Assembly (NCBI RefSeq): GCF_016863175.1
Contig: NZ_BOOJ01000018.1
Coordinates: 115,796-179,795 of the forward strand
DNA from: Paraplanobispora siamensis
GTDB taxonomy: Bacteria; Actinomycetota; Actinomycetes; Streptosporangiales; Streptosporangiaceae
Length of the DNA stretch: 64,000 bases
Direction of reading: 5' to 3'
The position numbers were made by a program, and so were the translations under genes. A model generated the notes under the pieces. It worked only from the letters and a program-made list of their open reading frames with translations, was not told where the DNA came from and searched no databases. Below are positions 7,318 through 15,640 of the stretch, piece by piece (the first letter of the stretch is position 1; every line of letters starts with the position of its first letter).

Positions 7318-9219
7318 GTGCCGGTGACGCGAACGATCCTCCGGCGGGCCGGTGCGCAGCACGGCGGCGCGGTGGTGGAGGTCACCGCCGCACCCGTTGT
7401 CGACGTGACCGTGATCGTCCCCGTCCACAACTGCCGCCCCTACCTGGACCGGTGCCTGACCTCCCTGCTGATCCAGCGGGTGAGCAAGGAGATCGTCGTG
7501 GTGGACGACGGCTCCACCGACGGCGGGGCGGAACTGGCCGACCTCTACGCCGCCCACCACCGCGGGGTCGTCCGGGTCGTCCACCAGCCGGCCTCCGGCG
7601 GCGCCGGCCGGCCGCGCAACGTCGGCCTGTCCCTGGCGAGGGGCGAATACGTGTTCTTCTGCGACGCCGACGACTATCTCGGTCCCGAGGCGCTGGAGCG
7701 GATGCTCGCGATGGCCGAGCGCAACGACTCCGACATCGTCCTGGGGAAGGTCGTCGGCCACGGGCGTAGGGCCCCGTCGTCGATGTTCGACCGCAACGCC
7801 GAGCGGGTCCCGCTGGAGGACAGCGCCGTCTACAACAGCCTGAGCTGCTTCAAGCTGTTCCGCAGGCAGATGCTGCAACGGCACGGGATCCGCTTCGACG
7901 AGACCCTGACGGTCGGGGAGGACATCGTCTTCACCACCCACGCCTACTGCCATGCCGGCGTGATCTCCGTGGTCGCCGACTACGACTGCTACCACCTGGT
8001 CGACAGGCCCGACGGGACCAGCATCATGCAGCGCAGGGAGAGCCGCGATCCGGTCTCCTGGATCCGCATGATCAAGAGGCCGATCGAGCTGATGACCGGT
8101 CACGTACGGCCCGGCCCGCTCCGCGACCACCTGCTCCGCCGCCACTTCCGGCTGGACGCCTTCGCCAACCTCGGCCGGCCCTTCCTGGAGGCCGGGGAGG
8201 TCGAGCGCAAGGAGATCGCGGCGGAGGTGGCCGACCTGTGCGACCGCTGGCTGACCGACGGGGTGCGCGAGCGGCTCGGGGCGGTGGACCGCGGCCGGAT
8301 CGCCGCGCTGGAGGACATCGACCGCCTGGTACGGCTGGCGCACATCGAGCTGGCCGTGATGCGCCGCGAGCTCACGGGGCTGCGCTGGGACGAGCGGGAC
8401 ACCGGGCTGGCGGTCTCCGGCCGGGTCGCGCTGGAGGCCATGGAGCCGGCCGGCCACCCCGGGCTCGCCGTCGGTGAGGTCTCGCTGGTGCTCAAGCCGA
8501 GGCAGGCGGGCGAGGGGCCGGACTCGGCCGTGGTCGTCCCCGTGGCCTCCGACGGCGAGGAGTTCGCCGGGGTCGTGGACCTCGCGGTCCTGCCCTCCGG
8601 TGTCTGGGACGTCCACGTGGCCGTCGCCTGCGAGGGGGTGGTCAGGACGGGGCGGCTCGGCGCCGAGCGCGACCAGCGCATCGCCCGCCCCGCGCCCCGG
8701 ATGATCGGCGGGACGGTCGCGCTGCCGTACTTCACCCGCCCCTACGGCAACCTCAGCATCGACGTCGGCGGGCACGTGGTCAGCCCGCCCGGCATCGTCC
8801 GGCTGATCCGCGCCCGCTGGGCGGCCTGGCACCGGCTGGTCCTCGACGGCGAGATCACGATGGGCGCCCTCACCCCGGACCCGCGGACGGTGCGTCACCT
8901 GGTGTGGCGCGAGCGCGGCTCCGGGAGGGAGCGGCGCGTGCCGGTCGTCTCCGAGCCGGGCGGGACGTTCACGGCCGGTCAGGCCGTCGGCAGGCTGCGG
9001 CCCGGCACCTGGGACGCCTACCTGGAGCTGGACCTGGGCGGGCCGCCGGTGCGCTTCCGGGTCGAGGCCGAGCCGGAGCTGGTCGCCCCGCCGCGCACGT
9101 GGTGGCGGGGGGCGGCCTTGCGGACCGCCAGGCCGTACGCCACGGCGGGCAAGGGACGGCTCAGTCTGGTGGTGCGGGCCACCGGCCCGAAGGCGCTCCT
9201 GCGCCGTCTCCTGCGCTGA
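7318..9219 (+). CDS. Family 2 glycosyltransferase with C-terminal accessory region
   Basis: The 633-residue protein has an N-terminal GT-A domain (about 28-250): VTVIVPVHN, VVDDGSTDGG, GRPRNVGLSLARGEYVFFCDADD, with the metal-binding DADD at 116-119. GT2 enzymes transfer sugars from nucleotide donors, commonly in wall-polymer or exopolysaccharide synthesis. Residues about 270-630 are a beta-rich accessory region I do not recognise, of the kind seen in actinobacterial teichoic/teichuronic-type transferases. No transmembrane segment is obvious, so it is probably cytoplasmic. The GTG at 7318 follows a G-rich stretch. A TAAAGT hexamer at 7298-7303 lies only 14 nt upstream, so the leader would be very short. 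It stands alone, divergent from the NRPS operon; the substrate cannot be inferred. Confidence 0.8.
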   Translation: MPVTRTILRRAGAQHGGAVVEVTAAPVVDVTVIVPVHNCRPYLDRCLTSLLIQRVSKEIVVVDDGSTDGGAELADLYAAHHRGVVRVVHQPASGGAGRPRNVGLSLARGEYVFFCDADDYLGPEALERMLAMAERNDSDIVLGKVVGHGRRAPSSMFDRNAERVPLEDSAVYNSLSCFKLFRRQMLQRHGIRFDETLTVGEDIVFTTHAYCHAGVISVVADYDCYHLVDRPDGTSIMQRRESRDPVSWIRMIKRPIELMTGHVRPGPLRDHLLRRHFRLDAFANLGRPFLEAGEVERKEIAAEVADLCDRWLTDGVRERLGAVDRGRIAALEDIDRLVRLAHIELAVMRRELTGLRWDERDTGLAVSGRVALEAMEPAGHPGLAVGEVSLVLKPRQAGEGPDSAVVVPVASDGEEFAGVVDLAVLPSGVWDVHVAVACEGVVRTGRLGAERDQRIARPAPRMIGGTVALPYFTRPYGNLSIDVGGHVVSPPGIVRLIRARWAAWHRLVLDGEITMGALTPDPRTVRHLVWRERGSGRERRVPVVSEPGGTFTAGQAVGRLRPGTWDAYLELDLGGPPVRFRVEAEPELVAPPRTWWRGAALRTARPYATAGKGRLSLVVRATGPKALLRRLLR

Positions 9220-9313
9220 ACCTTCCAGTCGTGTGGCACATCCAGGAGCCGGCGTTCGCCGTACTGGACTGTGAAGGGTTCTCTCCTGCCACTGCCTCCT
9301 TAATGCCCATTGA

Positions 9314-9341
9314 TTGCAATAACAAGGCCATGGCTTAAAGT
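9314..9341 (+). promoter_or_regulatory. Candidate promoter of the cbi operon with ATTGCAAT palindrome
   Basis: TTGCAA (9314-9319) and TAAAGT (9336-9341) are spaced 16 bp apart. The 8-bp palindrome ATTGCAAT (9313-9320) overlaps the -35. TTGCAA half-sites are known for the nickel regulator Nur, but a full two-half Nur box is not present, so metal control is only a suggestion. Confidence 0.35.
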
Positions 9342-9373
9342 GAGGGAGCACCGCGCACTACCGGAGGTCTCCC

Positions 9374-10414
9374 GTGCACGTTCCCGATGGCTTCTTCAAC
9401 CTGGCCGTATCGGTCTCCGCCGGGGCCGTCGCCGCGGCCGGGGTCGCGGTCTGCCTGCGCGGCGCCCGTCGTGAGCTCGACGACCGGACCGCTCCCATGG
9501 CGGGCCTGGTGGCCGCCTTCGTCTTCGCCGTGCAGATGCTGAACTTCCCGGTCGCCGCCGGAACGAGCGGCCACCTCCTGGGCGGGGCGCTGGCGGCGAT
9601 ACTCGTCGGGCCGTACACGGCCGTGCTGTGCATGGCGGTGGTCCTGCTGGTGCAGGGCTTCTTCTTCGCCGACGGGGGGCTGACCGCGCTGGGCGTCAAC
9701 ATCACGCTCATGGGCCTGGTCACGGTCCTGGTCGGCTGGGGCGTCTTCCGCCTGATCACCAGGACCGTGCGGAGCCGCGCCGCGATCACCGCGGCGTCGT
9801 TCGCCGCCGCGCTGGTCTCGGTGCCCGCCTCGGCCCTGGTCTTCACGCTGCTGTTCTGGATCGGCGGCACCGCGCCCATCGAGATCGGCACGGTCGCCGC
9901 CGCCATGGGCGGGGTGCACACCCTCATCGGCATCGGCGAGGGCCTGATCACCGCGGTCACCGTCGGCACCGTGCTCGCCACCCGGCCCGACCTGGTGTAC
10001 GGCGCGCGCGGGCTGGCCGCCCCGCTGGTCCTGCGCGGCGCCGACGGCGACCGCGTGGTGACCCCCGAGCCCGAGGTCCGCGCCCCGGCCCGCCGCCCGG
10101 CGCTGCTGTTCCTGCTACCGGGCGTCGTCGTCACGTTCGTGCTGGCGGGCGTGGTCTCCGTCTTCGCCTCCGGCGACCCCGACGGGCTGGAGCGGGTGGC
10201 CGAGGACGAGGGCTTCGGCGACCAGGCCACCGACCACGCGTTCGGCACCTGGACGCTGGCCGACTACGGTGACGTGGCGGGCATCCCGGTCGGCGTCGCG
10301 GGAGTCGTCGGCGTGGCCGCCACGCTGATCGTCGCGGGAGCCGTCGGCTACGCGGTGCGCCGGCGCAACCGCGGCCACGACCGTGACCGCGATCACGGCA
10401 GGCTCTCGGTGTGA
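9374..10414 (+). CDS. cbiM: CbiM-CbiN fusion, substrate-binding component of a Co/Ni ECF transporter
   Basis: The 346-residue protein begins MHVPDGFFN, the family signature in which the N-terminal Met-His region binds the metal ion. It has about seven hydrophobic segments across 1-235, including GTSGHLLGGALAAILVGPY and FFFADGGLTALGVN. A C-terminal CbiN-like part (about 240-330) has one helix, the DPDGLERVAEDEG motif (PDGLE domain) and a final helix with a basic tail. CbiM gives metal specificity and CbiN is an auxiliary subunit; fusion of the two is common in actinobacteria. Starts at GTG with GGAGG upstream. It is the first gene of cbiM-cbiQ-cbiO. Cobalt versus nickel cannot be decided from sequence alone. 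Confidence 0.92.
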   Translation: MHVPDGFFNLAVSVSAGAVAAAGVAVCLRGARRELDDRTAPMAGLVAAFVFAVQMLNFPVAAGTSGHLLGGALAAILVGPYTAVLCMAVVLLVQGFFFADGGLTALGVNITLMGLVTVLVGWGVFRLITRTVRSRAAITAASFAAALVSVPASALVFTLLFWIGGTAPIEIGTVAAAMGGVHTLIGIGEGLITAVTVGTVLATRPDLVYGARGLAAPLVLRGADGDRVVTPEPEVRAPARRPALLFLLPGVVVTFVLAGVVSVFASGDPDGLERVAEDEGFGDQATDHAFGTWTLADYGDVAGIPVGVAGVVGVAATLIVAGAVGYAVRRRNRGHDRDRDHGRLSV

Positions 10415-10499
10415 CGGCCCGCCGCCGGCGGAAGGCGGCCCATCCGGGCGCGTCCCGGGCGCGAACGCCCGGCGGAGAGCCCGGCAGAGAGGAAGTCCA

Positions 10500-11282
10500 G
10501 TGAGCTCGGGTCACCACCACCAGCTCTACCGGGCGGGCGACACGCCCGTCCACCGGCTGCCGCCGCAGTGCAAGCTGGCGGCGGTGGCCGCGTTCGCCCT
10601 CGTCGTGGTGGCCACGCCGCGCGAGTGGTTCGCGGCCTTCGGGGCCTACGCGCTGCTGCTGGCCGCGGTGGCCGTGACGGCCCGGATCCCGGCGGGGTTC
10701 GTGCTGCGGCGGATGGTGATCGAGATCCCGTTCGTGCTGTTCGCGCTGGCGATCCCGTTCATCGGGACGGGGGAGCGGGTGCAGGTCGTGGGCCTGTCGC
10801 TCAGCCTGCCCGGTCTGTGGGCCGCGTGGAACATCCTGGCCAAGGCCACCTTGGGCGTGGTCGCGAGCATCCTGCTGGCGGCCACGACCGAGCCCCGGAT
10901 GCTGCTGCTGGGCGCCCAGCGCCTGCGGCTGCCGCCGATGCTGGTGCAGATCGCGATGTTCATGCTCCGCTACATGGACGTGATCCTGGACGAGATGCGC
11001 CGCATGCGGGTGGCCAGGGAGTCGCGGGGGTTCACCGCCAGGGACGCGCGGCACATCCCGGTGGTCGCCCGCTCGGCCGGGGCGCTGTTCATCCGCTCCT
11101 ACGAGCGGGGGGAGCGGGTGCACCTGGCCATGCTCAGCCGCGGCTACACCGGCTCGATGCCGGTGATCCAGGATCTGACCCCCTCGGCCGGGCAGTGGCT
11201 CGTGGCCGGTACGCTGCCGGGCGCGGCGCTCGCGGTGCTGCTGGGAGCCTGGGGGCTGACGGGAGTGTGGGGGGTGTCATGA
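10500..11282 (+). CDS. cbiQ: CbiQ, ECF transporter T component
   Basis: The 260-residue membrane protein starts at a GTG (GTGAGCTCGGGTCAC) preceded by AGAGGAAG. It has about five to six hydrophobic segments and the two conserved cytoplasmic coupling stretches near RESRGFTARDARH and AMLSRGYTG, which contact the ATPase in this family. The N-terminal HHHQLYRAGDTPVHRLPPQ is typical of CbiQ. It links the metal-binding CbiM/N to CbiO. The stop overlaps the cbiO start (ATGA). A longer frame to 10383 was not used because it runs back into cbiM and lacks an RBS. Confidence 0.92.
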   Translation: MSSGHHHQLYRAGDTPVHRLPPQCKLAAVAAFALVVVATPREWFAAFGAYALLLAAVAVTARIPAGFVLRRMVIEIPFVLFALAIPFIGTGERVQVVGLSLSLPGLWAAWNILAKATLGVVASILLAATTEPRMLLLGAQRLRLPPMLVQIAMFMLRYMDVILDEMRRMRVARESRGFTARDARHIPVVARSAGALFIRSYERGERVHLAMLSRGYTGSMPVIQDLTPSAGQWLVAGTLPGAALAVLLGAWGLTGVWGVS

Positions 11283-12010
11283 CGGCGTCGCTGGAAGTGA
11301 GCCGGCTGGCCTACGCCTATCCAGACGGCACGCAGGCGCTGTTCGGCGTGGACCTGCGCATCGAGCGCGGCGAGCGGGTCGCGCTGCTCGGTCCGAACGG
11401 CGCGGGCAAGACCACCCTGGTCATGCACCTCAACGGCATCCTGACCGCGGGGCACGGCACGGTGACCGTGGCCGGGCTCCCGGTCTCCAAGGACTCGCTC
11501 AAGGAGATCCGGCGCAGGGTCGGCCTCGTCTTCCAGGACCCCGACGACCAGCTCTTCATGCCGACCGTCCGGGACGACGTCGCCTTCGGCCCGGCCAACC
11601 TCGGCCTGCGGGGGGAGGAGCTCCAGCAGCGGGTCAAGGACGCGCTGACCCGCGTGGGCATGCTGGAGGCGATCGACAGGCCCCCGCACCACCTGTCCTT
11701 CGGCCAGCGCCGCCGGGTGGCCGTGGCCACCGTGCTGGCGATGGAGCCGGAGATCCTCGTGCTGGACGAGCCCTCGTCCAACCTGGACCCCGCCTCGCGC
11801 CGGGAGCTCGCCGAGATCCTGCGGAGCCTCGACGTGACCGTGCTCATGGTCACCCACGACCTGCCCTACGCCCTGGAGCTGTGCGAACGCTCGCTGATCC
11901 TGTCCGGCGGCGTGATCGCCGCCGACGGCCCGACCCGGACGATCCTGGCCGACGCAGAGCTGCTCGCCGGGCACCGGCTGGAGCTTCCGTACGGCTTCTC
12001 CGTGGCCTGA
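11279..12010 (+). CDS. cbiO: CbiO, ATPase of the Co/Ni ECF transporter
   Basis: The 243-residue ABC ATPase has Walker A GPNGAGKT (about residues 38-45), Q-loop FQDPDDQLF typical of ECF ATPases, signature LSFGQ, Walker B ILVLDEPSSNLD and the H-loop VTHD. It powers metal uptake with CbiMN and CbiQ. The ATG sits inside the cbiQ stop, giving translational coupling. No second ATPase gene is present, so a CbiO homodimer is expected. The downstream gene is unrelated and preceded by its own leader. Confidence 0.94.
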   Translation: MTASLEVSRLAYAYPDGTQALFGVDLRIERGERVALLGPNGAGKTTLVMHLNGILTAGHGTVTVAGLPVSKDSLKEIRRRVGLVFQDPDDQLFMPTVRDDVAFGPANLGLRGEELQQRVKDALTRVGMLEAIDRPPHHLSFGQRRRVAVATVLAMEPEILVLDEPSSNLDPASRRELAEILRSLDVTVLMVTHDLPYALELCERSLILSGGVIAADGPTRTILADAELLAGHRLELPYGFSVA

Positions 12011-12136
12011 GCTGTTCTGCACCTGCTTGAGCCGTTCTGAGGCGGGCCCCGCGGATCGATCGCGGAGCCGTACGACCTCGCATACGGTTGTGCAAAAGTA
12101 AAGAGGACTTGCCTCTCATGGCCGTGAGGAGTGCCG

Positions 12137-12475
12137 ATGAAGCTACGGCTGGCTCGTCGCACCGTCGGCGACGCCGTGGTGGTGGCCGTCGAGGGTGAGC
12201 TCGACCTGTTCACCGCGCCCTTCCTGCGTGACGAGGTGCGGGAGGCCATCGAGCTCGACGGCGCGCGGCTGGTCCTCGATCTGACGGAGCTGTCGTTCAT
12301 GGACTCCAGCGGCCTGTCGGTGCTGATCGAGGCCTGGCGGCTGGCGACGAGCGAGGGCGGAGGAGTCTGCCTGGCCGCTCCCCAGGCGCCGGTGGCGCGG
12401 ATCCTGCGCACGACCGGCCTCGACCGCCGCATCAAGGTCCACCCCGACGTCGACAGCGCCGTCGGGACGGTCTAG
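12137..12475 (+). CDS. STAS-domain anti-sigma factor antagonist
   Basis: The 112-residue single-domain protein has VEGELDLFTAPFLRDEV at the front and LTELSFMDSSGLSVLIEAWR containing the phosphorylatable serine motif DSSG. Such proteins bind an anti-sigma kinase when unphosphorylated and so free a sigma factor. The ATG at 12137 was chosen over GTG 12131 because GGAG (12128-12131) is 5 nt upstream. It stands alone; the SpoIIE-type phosphatase at 21811 is a possible partner, which is inference only. Confidence 0.88.
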   Translation: MKLRLARRTVGDAVVVAVEGELDLFTAPFLRDEVREAIELDGARLVLDLTELSFMDSSGLSVLIEAWRLATSEGGGVCLAAPQAPVARILRTTGLDRRIKVHPDVDSAVGTV

Positions 12476-12543
12476 CCCCTGGACGGGGCGGGTGTGACGG
12501 AGATTTAGCCCACCCCCAGTAGAACTTCATTCGGTAGCCGCGT

Positions 12544-12555
12544 TAAAGTCCGCTC
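12544..12555 (+). promoter_or_regulatory. Leaderless-type promoter of the SDR gene
   Basis: TAAAGT (12544-12549) is followed by exactly 6 nt and then the ATG. This is the TANNNT-N6-ATG arrangement used for leaderless transcripts in actinobacteria. No Shine-Dalgarno sequence precedes the start. Confidence 0.5.
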
Positions 12556-13329
12556 ATGGACCTGAACGGAGCAGCAGCAATCATCTCGGGCGGTGCCAGC
12601 GGCCTCGGCGAGGCCACGGCCCGCGATCTCGCCGCGCACGGTGCGACCGTGGTCATCGCCGACCTGAACGAGGAGCGCGGCAAGGCGCTCGCCGACGAGC
12701 TCGGCGGTGTCTTCGTCAAGACCGACGTGTCCGACGAGGCCCAGGTGCAGGCGGCCGTGGACGCCGCGGTGGCCACCGGCAAGCCGCTGCGCGTCGTGGT
12801 GAACAGCGCGGGCATCGGCTGGGCCACCCGGACCGTGAACCGTGACGGCTCGCCGCACGACCTGGCCTCCTACCGCAAGGTCATCGACGTCAACCTGATC
12901 GGCACCTTCAACCTGATGCGCATCGGCGCCGCCGCCATCGCCAAGACCGAGCCGGTCGACGAGGACGGTCAGCGCGGCGTGGTCATCAACACCGCCTCCG
13001 TCGCGGCGCTGGAGGGCCAGACCGGCCAGGTGGCGTACTCCGCCTCCAAGGGCGGCATCGTCGGCATGACCGTCCCGGCCGCCCGTGACCTGGCCGCCGT
13101 CGGTGTCCGCGTCAACACGATCTGCCCGGGCATCATCGACACCCCGATCTACGGCTTCTCGCCCAACTCCGACGAGTTCAAGGCCAAGCTGGTCGCGCCG
13201 GTGGTCTTCCCCAAGCGCATGGGACAGGCCTCGGAGTTCGCCCACCTGGTCCGCGCGCTCATCGAGAACGACTACATGAACGCCGAGACCATCCGCTTCG
13301 ACGGCGGCATCCGCTTCCAGCCCAAGTAG
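12556..13329 (+). CDS. Short-chain dehydrogenase (3-hydroxyacyl-CoA dehydrogenase type)
   Basis: The 257-residue classical SDR has the NAD-binding SGGASGLG at 11-18, VVNSAGI, catalytic Ser148 and the YSASK motif with Tyr161 and Lys165. Overall it resembles the FabG/HSD10 group that oxidises 3-hydroxyacyl-CoA in fatty-acid or branched-chain degradation. The stop is 9 nt before an enoyl-CoA hydratase gene, so the two probably catalyse consecutive beta-oxidation steps from one transcript. The start has no RBS and is likely leaderless. The precise acyl substrate is not determinable. Confidence 0.88.
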   Translation: MDLNGAAAIISGGASGLGEATARDLAAHGATVVIADLNEERGKALADELGGVFVKTDVSDEAQVQAAVDAAVATGKPLRVVVNSAGIGWATRTVNRDGSPHDLASYRKVIDVNLIGTFNLMRIGAAAIAKTEPVDEDGQRGVVINTASVAALEGQTGQVAYSASKGGIVGMTVPAARDLAAVGVRVNTICPGIIDTPIYGFSPNSDEFKAKLVAPVVFPKRMGQASEFAHLVRALIENDYMNAETIRFDGGIRFQPK

Positions 13330-13338
13330 GAGTCATCA

Positions 13339-14124
13339 GTGTCTGAGCCGACTTCCGGAACCGGTGACGAGGTCCTGGTCGAGGTAGAGGACGGCGTGGC
13401 CGTCATCACGATCAACCGTCCCAAGGCCAAGAACGCCGTCAACGGCGTCGTGGCCCGGGGCATCGCGGCGGCGCTGGACGAGCTGGAGGAGCGCAAGGAC
13501 GTCTCCGCCTACGTCCTGACCGGCGCGGGCGGCACGTTCTGCGCGGGCATGGACCTGAAGGGCTTCCTGAGCGGGGACTTCCCGGTCGTCGAGGGCCGGG
13601 GCTTCGGCGGCATCGCCGAGGCGCCGCCGGCCAAGCCCATCATCGCCGCCATCGAGGGCTACGCCCTGGCGGGCGGCTTCGAGCTTGCCCTGGCCTGCGA
13701 CATCATCGTCGCCTCCGAGGAGGCCAAGTTCGGGCTGCCCGAGCCCAAGCGCGGCCTGGTGGCCGGGGCGGGCGGCGTGATGCGGCTGCCGCGGCGGATC
13801 CCGTACCACCTCGCCATGGAGATCGCCCTGACCGGCGACCACTTCCCGGCCTCCCGGCTCTACGAGGCCGGCCTGGTCAACCACGTCACGCCCGCGGGCG
13901 AGGCGCTGGCCAGGGCCCTGGAACTCGCCAAGAAGATCGCCGCGAACGCCCCCCTGGCGCTGGCGGCGACCAAGCGGGTGATCGTCGAGTCCGCCGACTG
14001 GAGCCTCGACGAGATGTTCAAGAAGCAGGGCGAGATCATCAACCCGGTGTTCGGCTCCAAGGACGCCATGGAGGGCGCGGCCGCTTTCGCCGAGAAGCGC
14101 GCCCCGCAGTGGAAGGGCGAGTAG
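13339..14124 (+). CDS. Enoyl-CoA hydratase/isomerase (crotonase family)
   Basis: The 261-residue crotonase has the oxyanion-hole segments GAGGTFCAGMDL and GYALAGGFELALACD, and both catalytic acidic positions: the Glu in GGFELAL and the Glu in FGLPEPKRGL. It hydrates trans-2-enoyl-CoA or isomerises double bonds. The GTG start follows AGGAG. It is cotranscribed with the SDR gene and followed by a strong hairpin at 14151. The enzyme class is clear; hydratase versus isomerase is not settled by sequence. Confidence 0.88.
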   Translation: MSEPTSGTGDEVLVEVEDGVAVITINRPKAKNAVNGVVARGIAAALDELEERKDVSAYVLTGAGGTFCAGMDLKGFLSGDFPVVEGRGFGGIAEAPPAKPIIAAIEGYALAGGFELALACDIIVASEEAKFGLPEPKRGLVAGAGGVMRLPRRIPYHLAMEIALTGDHFPASRLYEAGLVNHVTPAGEALARALELAKKIAANAPLALAATKRVIVESADWSLDEMFKKQGEIINPVFGSKDAMEGAAAFAEKRAPQWKGE

Positions 14125-14150
14125 GCTCCCCTCTCCGGACTTCCTTCGGG

Positions 14151-14190
14151 CGCGCCGGGTGCGATCCGCGGATCGCACCCGGCGCGTTCT
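14151..14190 (+). terminator. Terminator after the SDR/ECH operon
   Basis: Bases 14151-14186 form a perfect 36-bp palindrome (half-site CGCGCCGGGTGCGATCCG), followed by TTCTTGTTC. This is a very stable hairpin placed 27 bp after the stop codon. Confidence 0.8.
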
Positions 14191-14279
14191 TGTTCGGAAG
14201 TGCGTACGGTGAAGGTGTGGGCGCGTGCGGCAGGGGCACGTGACCTTCACGTGAAGGCTCCACGAAGCCAGGAGAGCGC

Positions 14280-14924
14280 ATGAGCGACTACCCGACCGGG
14301 ATCACTCCCTCCGGCCGTTCCTCCCGTGAGCGTTTCCGGCGCGGTGCGAGCAGCCTGCTGGCCGGTGCGCTGGGCGCGGCGCTCCTGGTCATCCTCCTGG
14401 TCGGGAGCATGTGGGCGATCGAGATCGCCGACTACGTGCTCCCCGGCAGCTTCGACGAAAACGGCATCAGGGCCTGGAACCCCGACGGGCTCCCCGGCAT
14501 CCTCTTCGCGCCGTTCCTGCACGCCGACTTCGGCCACCTGATGGCCAACTCGCTGCCCCTGCTGGTCCTCGGCTTCCTCGCGGCGCTGCGCGGGGTGGGC
14601 CGCTTCCTGGCCGCCAGCCTGATCATCGTCCTGGTCAGCGGCGTGGGCGTCTGGCTCACCAGCGACCCCCGATACGTCACGGTCGGCGCCAGCGGCCTGG
14701 TCTTCGGCTACTTCGGCCTGGTCGTGGCCCGGGGCCTGTTCGACCGCCGCCTGCTCGACATCGTGATCGGCATCGGCGTCGCCGTCGCCTACTACTCGAT
14801 CATCTGGGGCGTCCTGCCCACCGAGGCCGGCGTCTCCTGGCAGGGCCACCTGTTCGGCCTGGTCGGCGGCGTCCTGGCCGCCTGGATCCTGCGCCGCAAG
14901 CGCTCGGAGATCGCCCCCTACTGA
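14280..14924 (+). CDS. Rhomboid-family intramembrane serine protease
   Basis: The 214-residue polytopic protein has about six helices. Catalytic residues are visible: GASG with Ser138 and His190 in WQGHLFGLVGG. The HADFGHLMANSLPL segment (His81, His86, Asn90) matches the oxyanion-side motif of rhomboids. These enzymes cleave transmembrane proteins within the membrane; the substrate is unknown. An ATG with AGGAGAG about 6 nt upstream sets the start. It is convergent with the following TetR gene, leaving only 4 nt between stops. Confidence 0.88.
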   Translation: MSDYPTGITPSGRSSRERFRRGASSLLAGALGAALLVILLVGSMWAIEIADYVLPGSFDENGIRAWNPDGLPGILFAPFLHADFGHLMANSLPLLVLGFLAALRGVGRFLAASLIIVLVSGVGVWLTSDPRYVTVGASGLVFGYFGLVVARGLFDRRLLDIVIGIGVAVAYYSIIWGVLPTEAGVSWQGHLFGLVGGVLAAWILRRKRSEIAPY

Positions 14925-14928
14925 CCCC

Positions 14929-15552
14929 CTACCGGCCCGCGCCCGTCAGGGCCAGGAAGCGGTCGGCCGCGACGCGGGCGCCGGCGCGGATCTCGTCGGC
15001 GGAGGGGGGCCGCTCGCCCAGCAGCACCCGGATCTGCAGATCGCGTACGGCCAGGCCGTACAGGAGCCCGAACGCCTCCGCCGGGTCGTCGATCCGCAGC
15101 ACCCCGTCCGCGGCCAGCCGGCCCAGATAGGCCTCGACCAGCGGGCCGGTGGTGTGCCGGCCGTGCCGCAGCAGCAGCTCCGACAGCTCAGCCGAGGCCA
15201 TGGCGGCCCGGTTCAGCGCCACCGAGGCCTCGCCGACGAGCAGGCCGAGCAGGTTCTCGGCGATGGCCGTCAGCATGGCGCGTGGTTCGGCCGGGCGTTC
15301 GAGCGCCGCCGTCACCGCGGCGTTGACCTGCTCCGACTGCCGCTCGATCAGCGCCGCCAGCAGCCCCTGGCGGTTGCCGAACCAGCTGTAGAGGCTCTCC
15401 TTCGAGGACCCGGCGCGGGCCGCCACGGCCTGCATCGTCATGCCCTCCAGGCCGTGCTCGACGAGCTCGGCGAGTGCGGCGTCGAGCGCCGCCCGGCGCC
15501 TGGCGGCCTGTTCACCCGAGCGGGGACGGCCTCGGCGGCTCTGTCCGGTCAC
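14929..15552 (-). CDS. TetR-family regulator
   Basis: The 207-residue protein has an N-terminal helix-turn-helix (about 20-65: ALDAALAELVEHGLEGMTMQAVAARAGSS and SLYSWFGNRQGLLAALI) and a C-terminal ligand domain of the TetR type. GTG start at 15552 with GGAGA upstream. It is divergent from a DUF1772 gene; the 88-bp gap holds a 40-bp symmetric site, so autorepression and control of the neighbour are likely. The ligand is unknown. Confidence 0.9.
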   Translation of the reverse strand: MTGQSRRGRPRSGEQAARRRAALDAALAELVEHGLEGMTMQAVAARAGSSKESLYSWFGNRQGLLAALIERQSEQVNAAVTAALERPAEPRAMLTAIAENLLGLLVGEASVALNRAAMASAELSELLLRHGRHTTGPLVEAYLGRLAADGVLRIDDPAEAFGLLYGLAVRDLQIRVLLGERPPSADEIRAGARVAADRFLALTGAGR

Positions 15553-15581
15553 GGTCTCTCCTGATCATGCTCGCCATTATC

Positions 15582-15621
15582 CGAACCATGGAGTACGATT
15601 AAATGCGTACCCGATGGTTCG
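15582..15621. promoter_or_regulatory. Operator between tetR and the DUF1772 gene
   Basis: The outer arms CGAACCAT (15582-15589) and ATGGTTCG (15614-15621), and the inner arms GTACG (15593-15597) and CGTAC (15606-15610), share exactly the same centre. This forms one extended dyad of the kind bound by two TetR dimers. Confidence 0.7.
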
Positions 15622-15640
15622 ATTTTAACCGGAGCCCTCC

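Noticed and set aside
9220..9373. Cobalamin riboswitch before cbiM
   Set aside because: A GCCACTG string is present, but the 154-bp gap is too short and lacks the rest of the B12-box structure.
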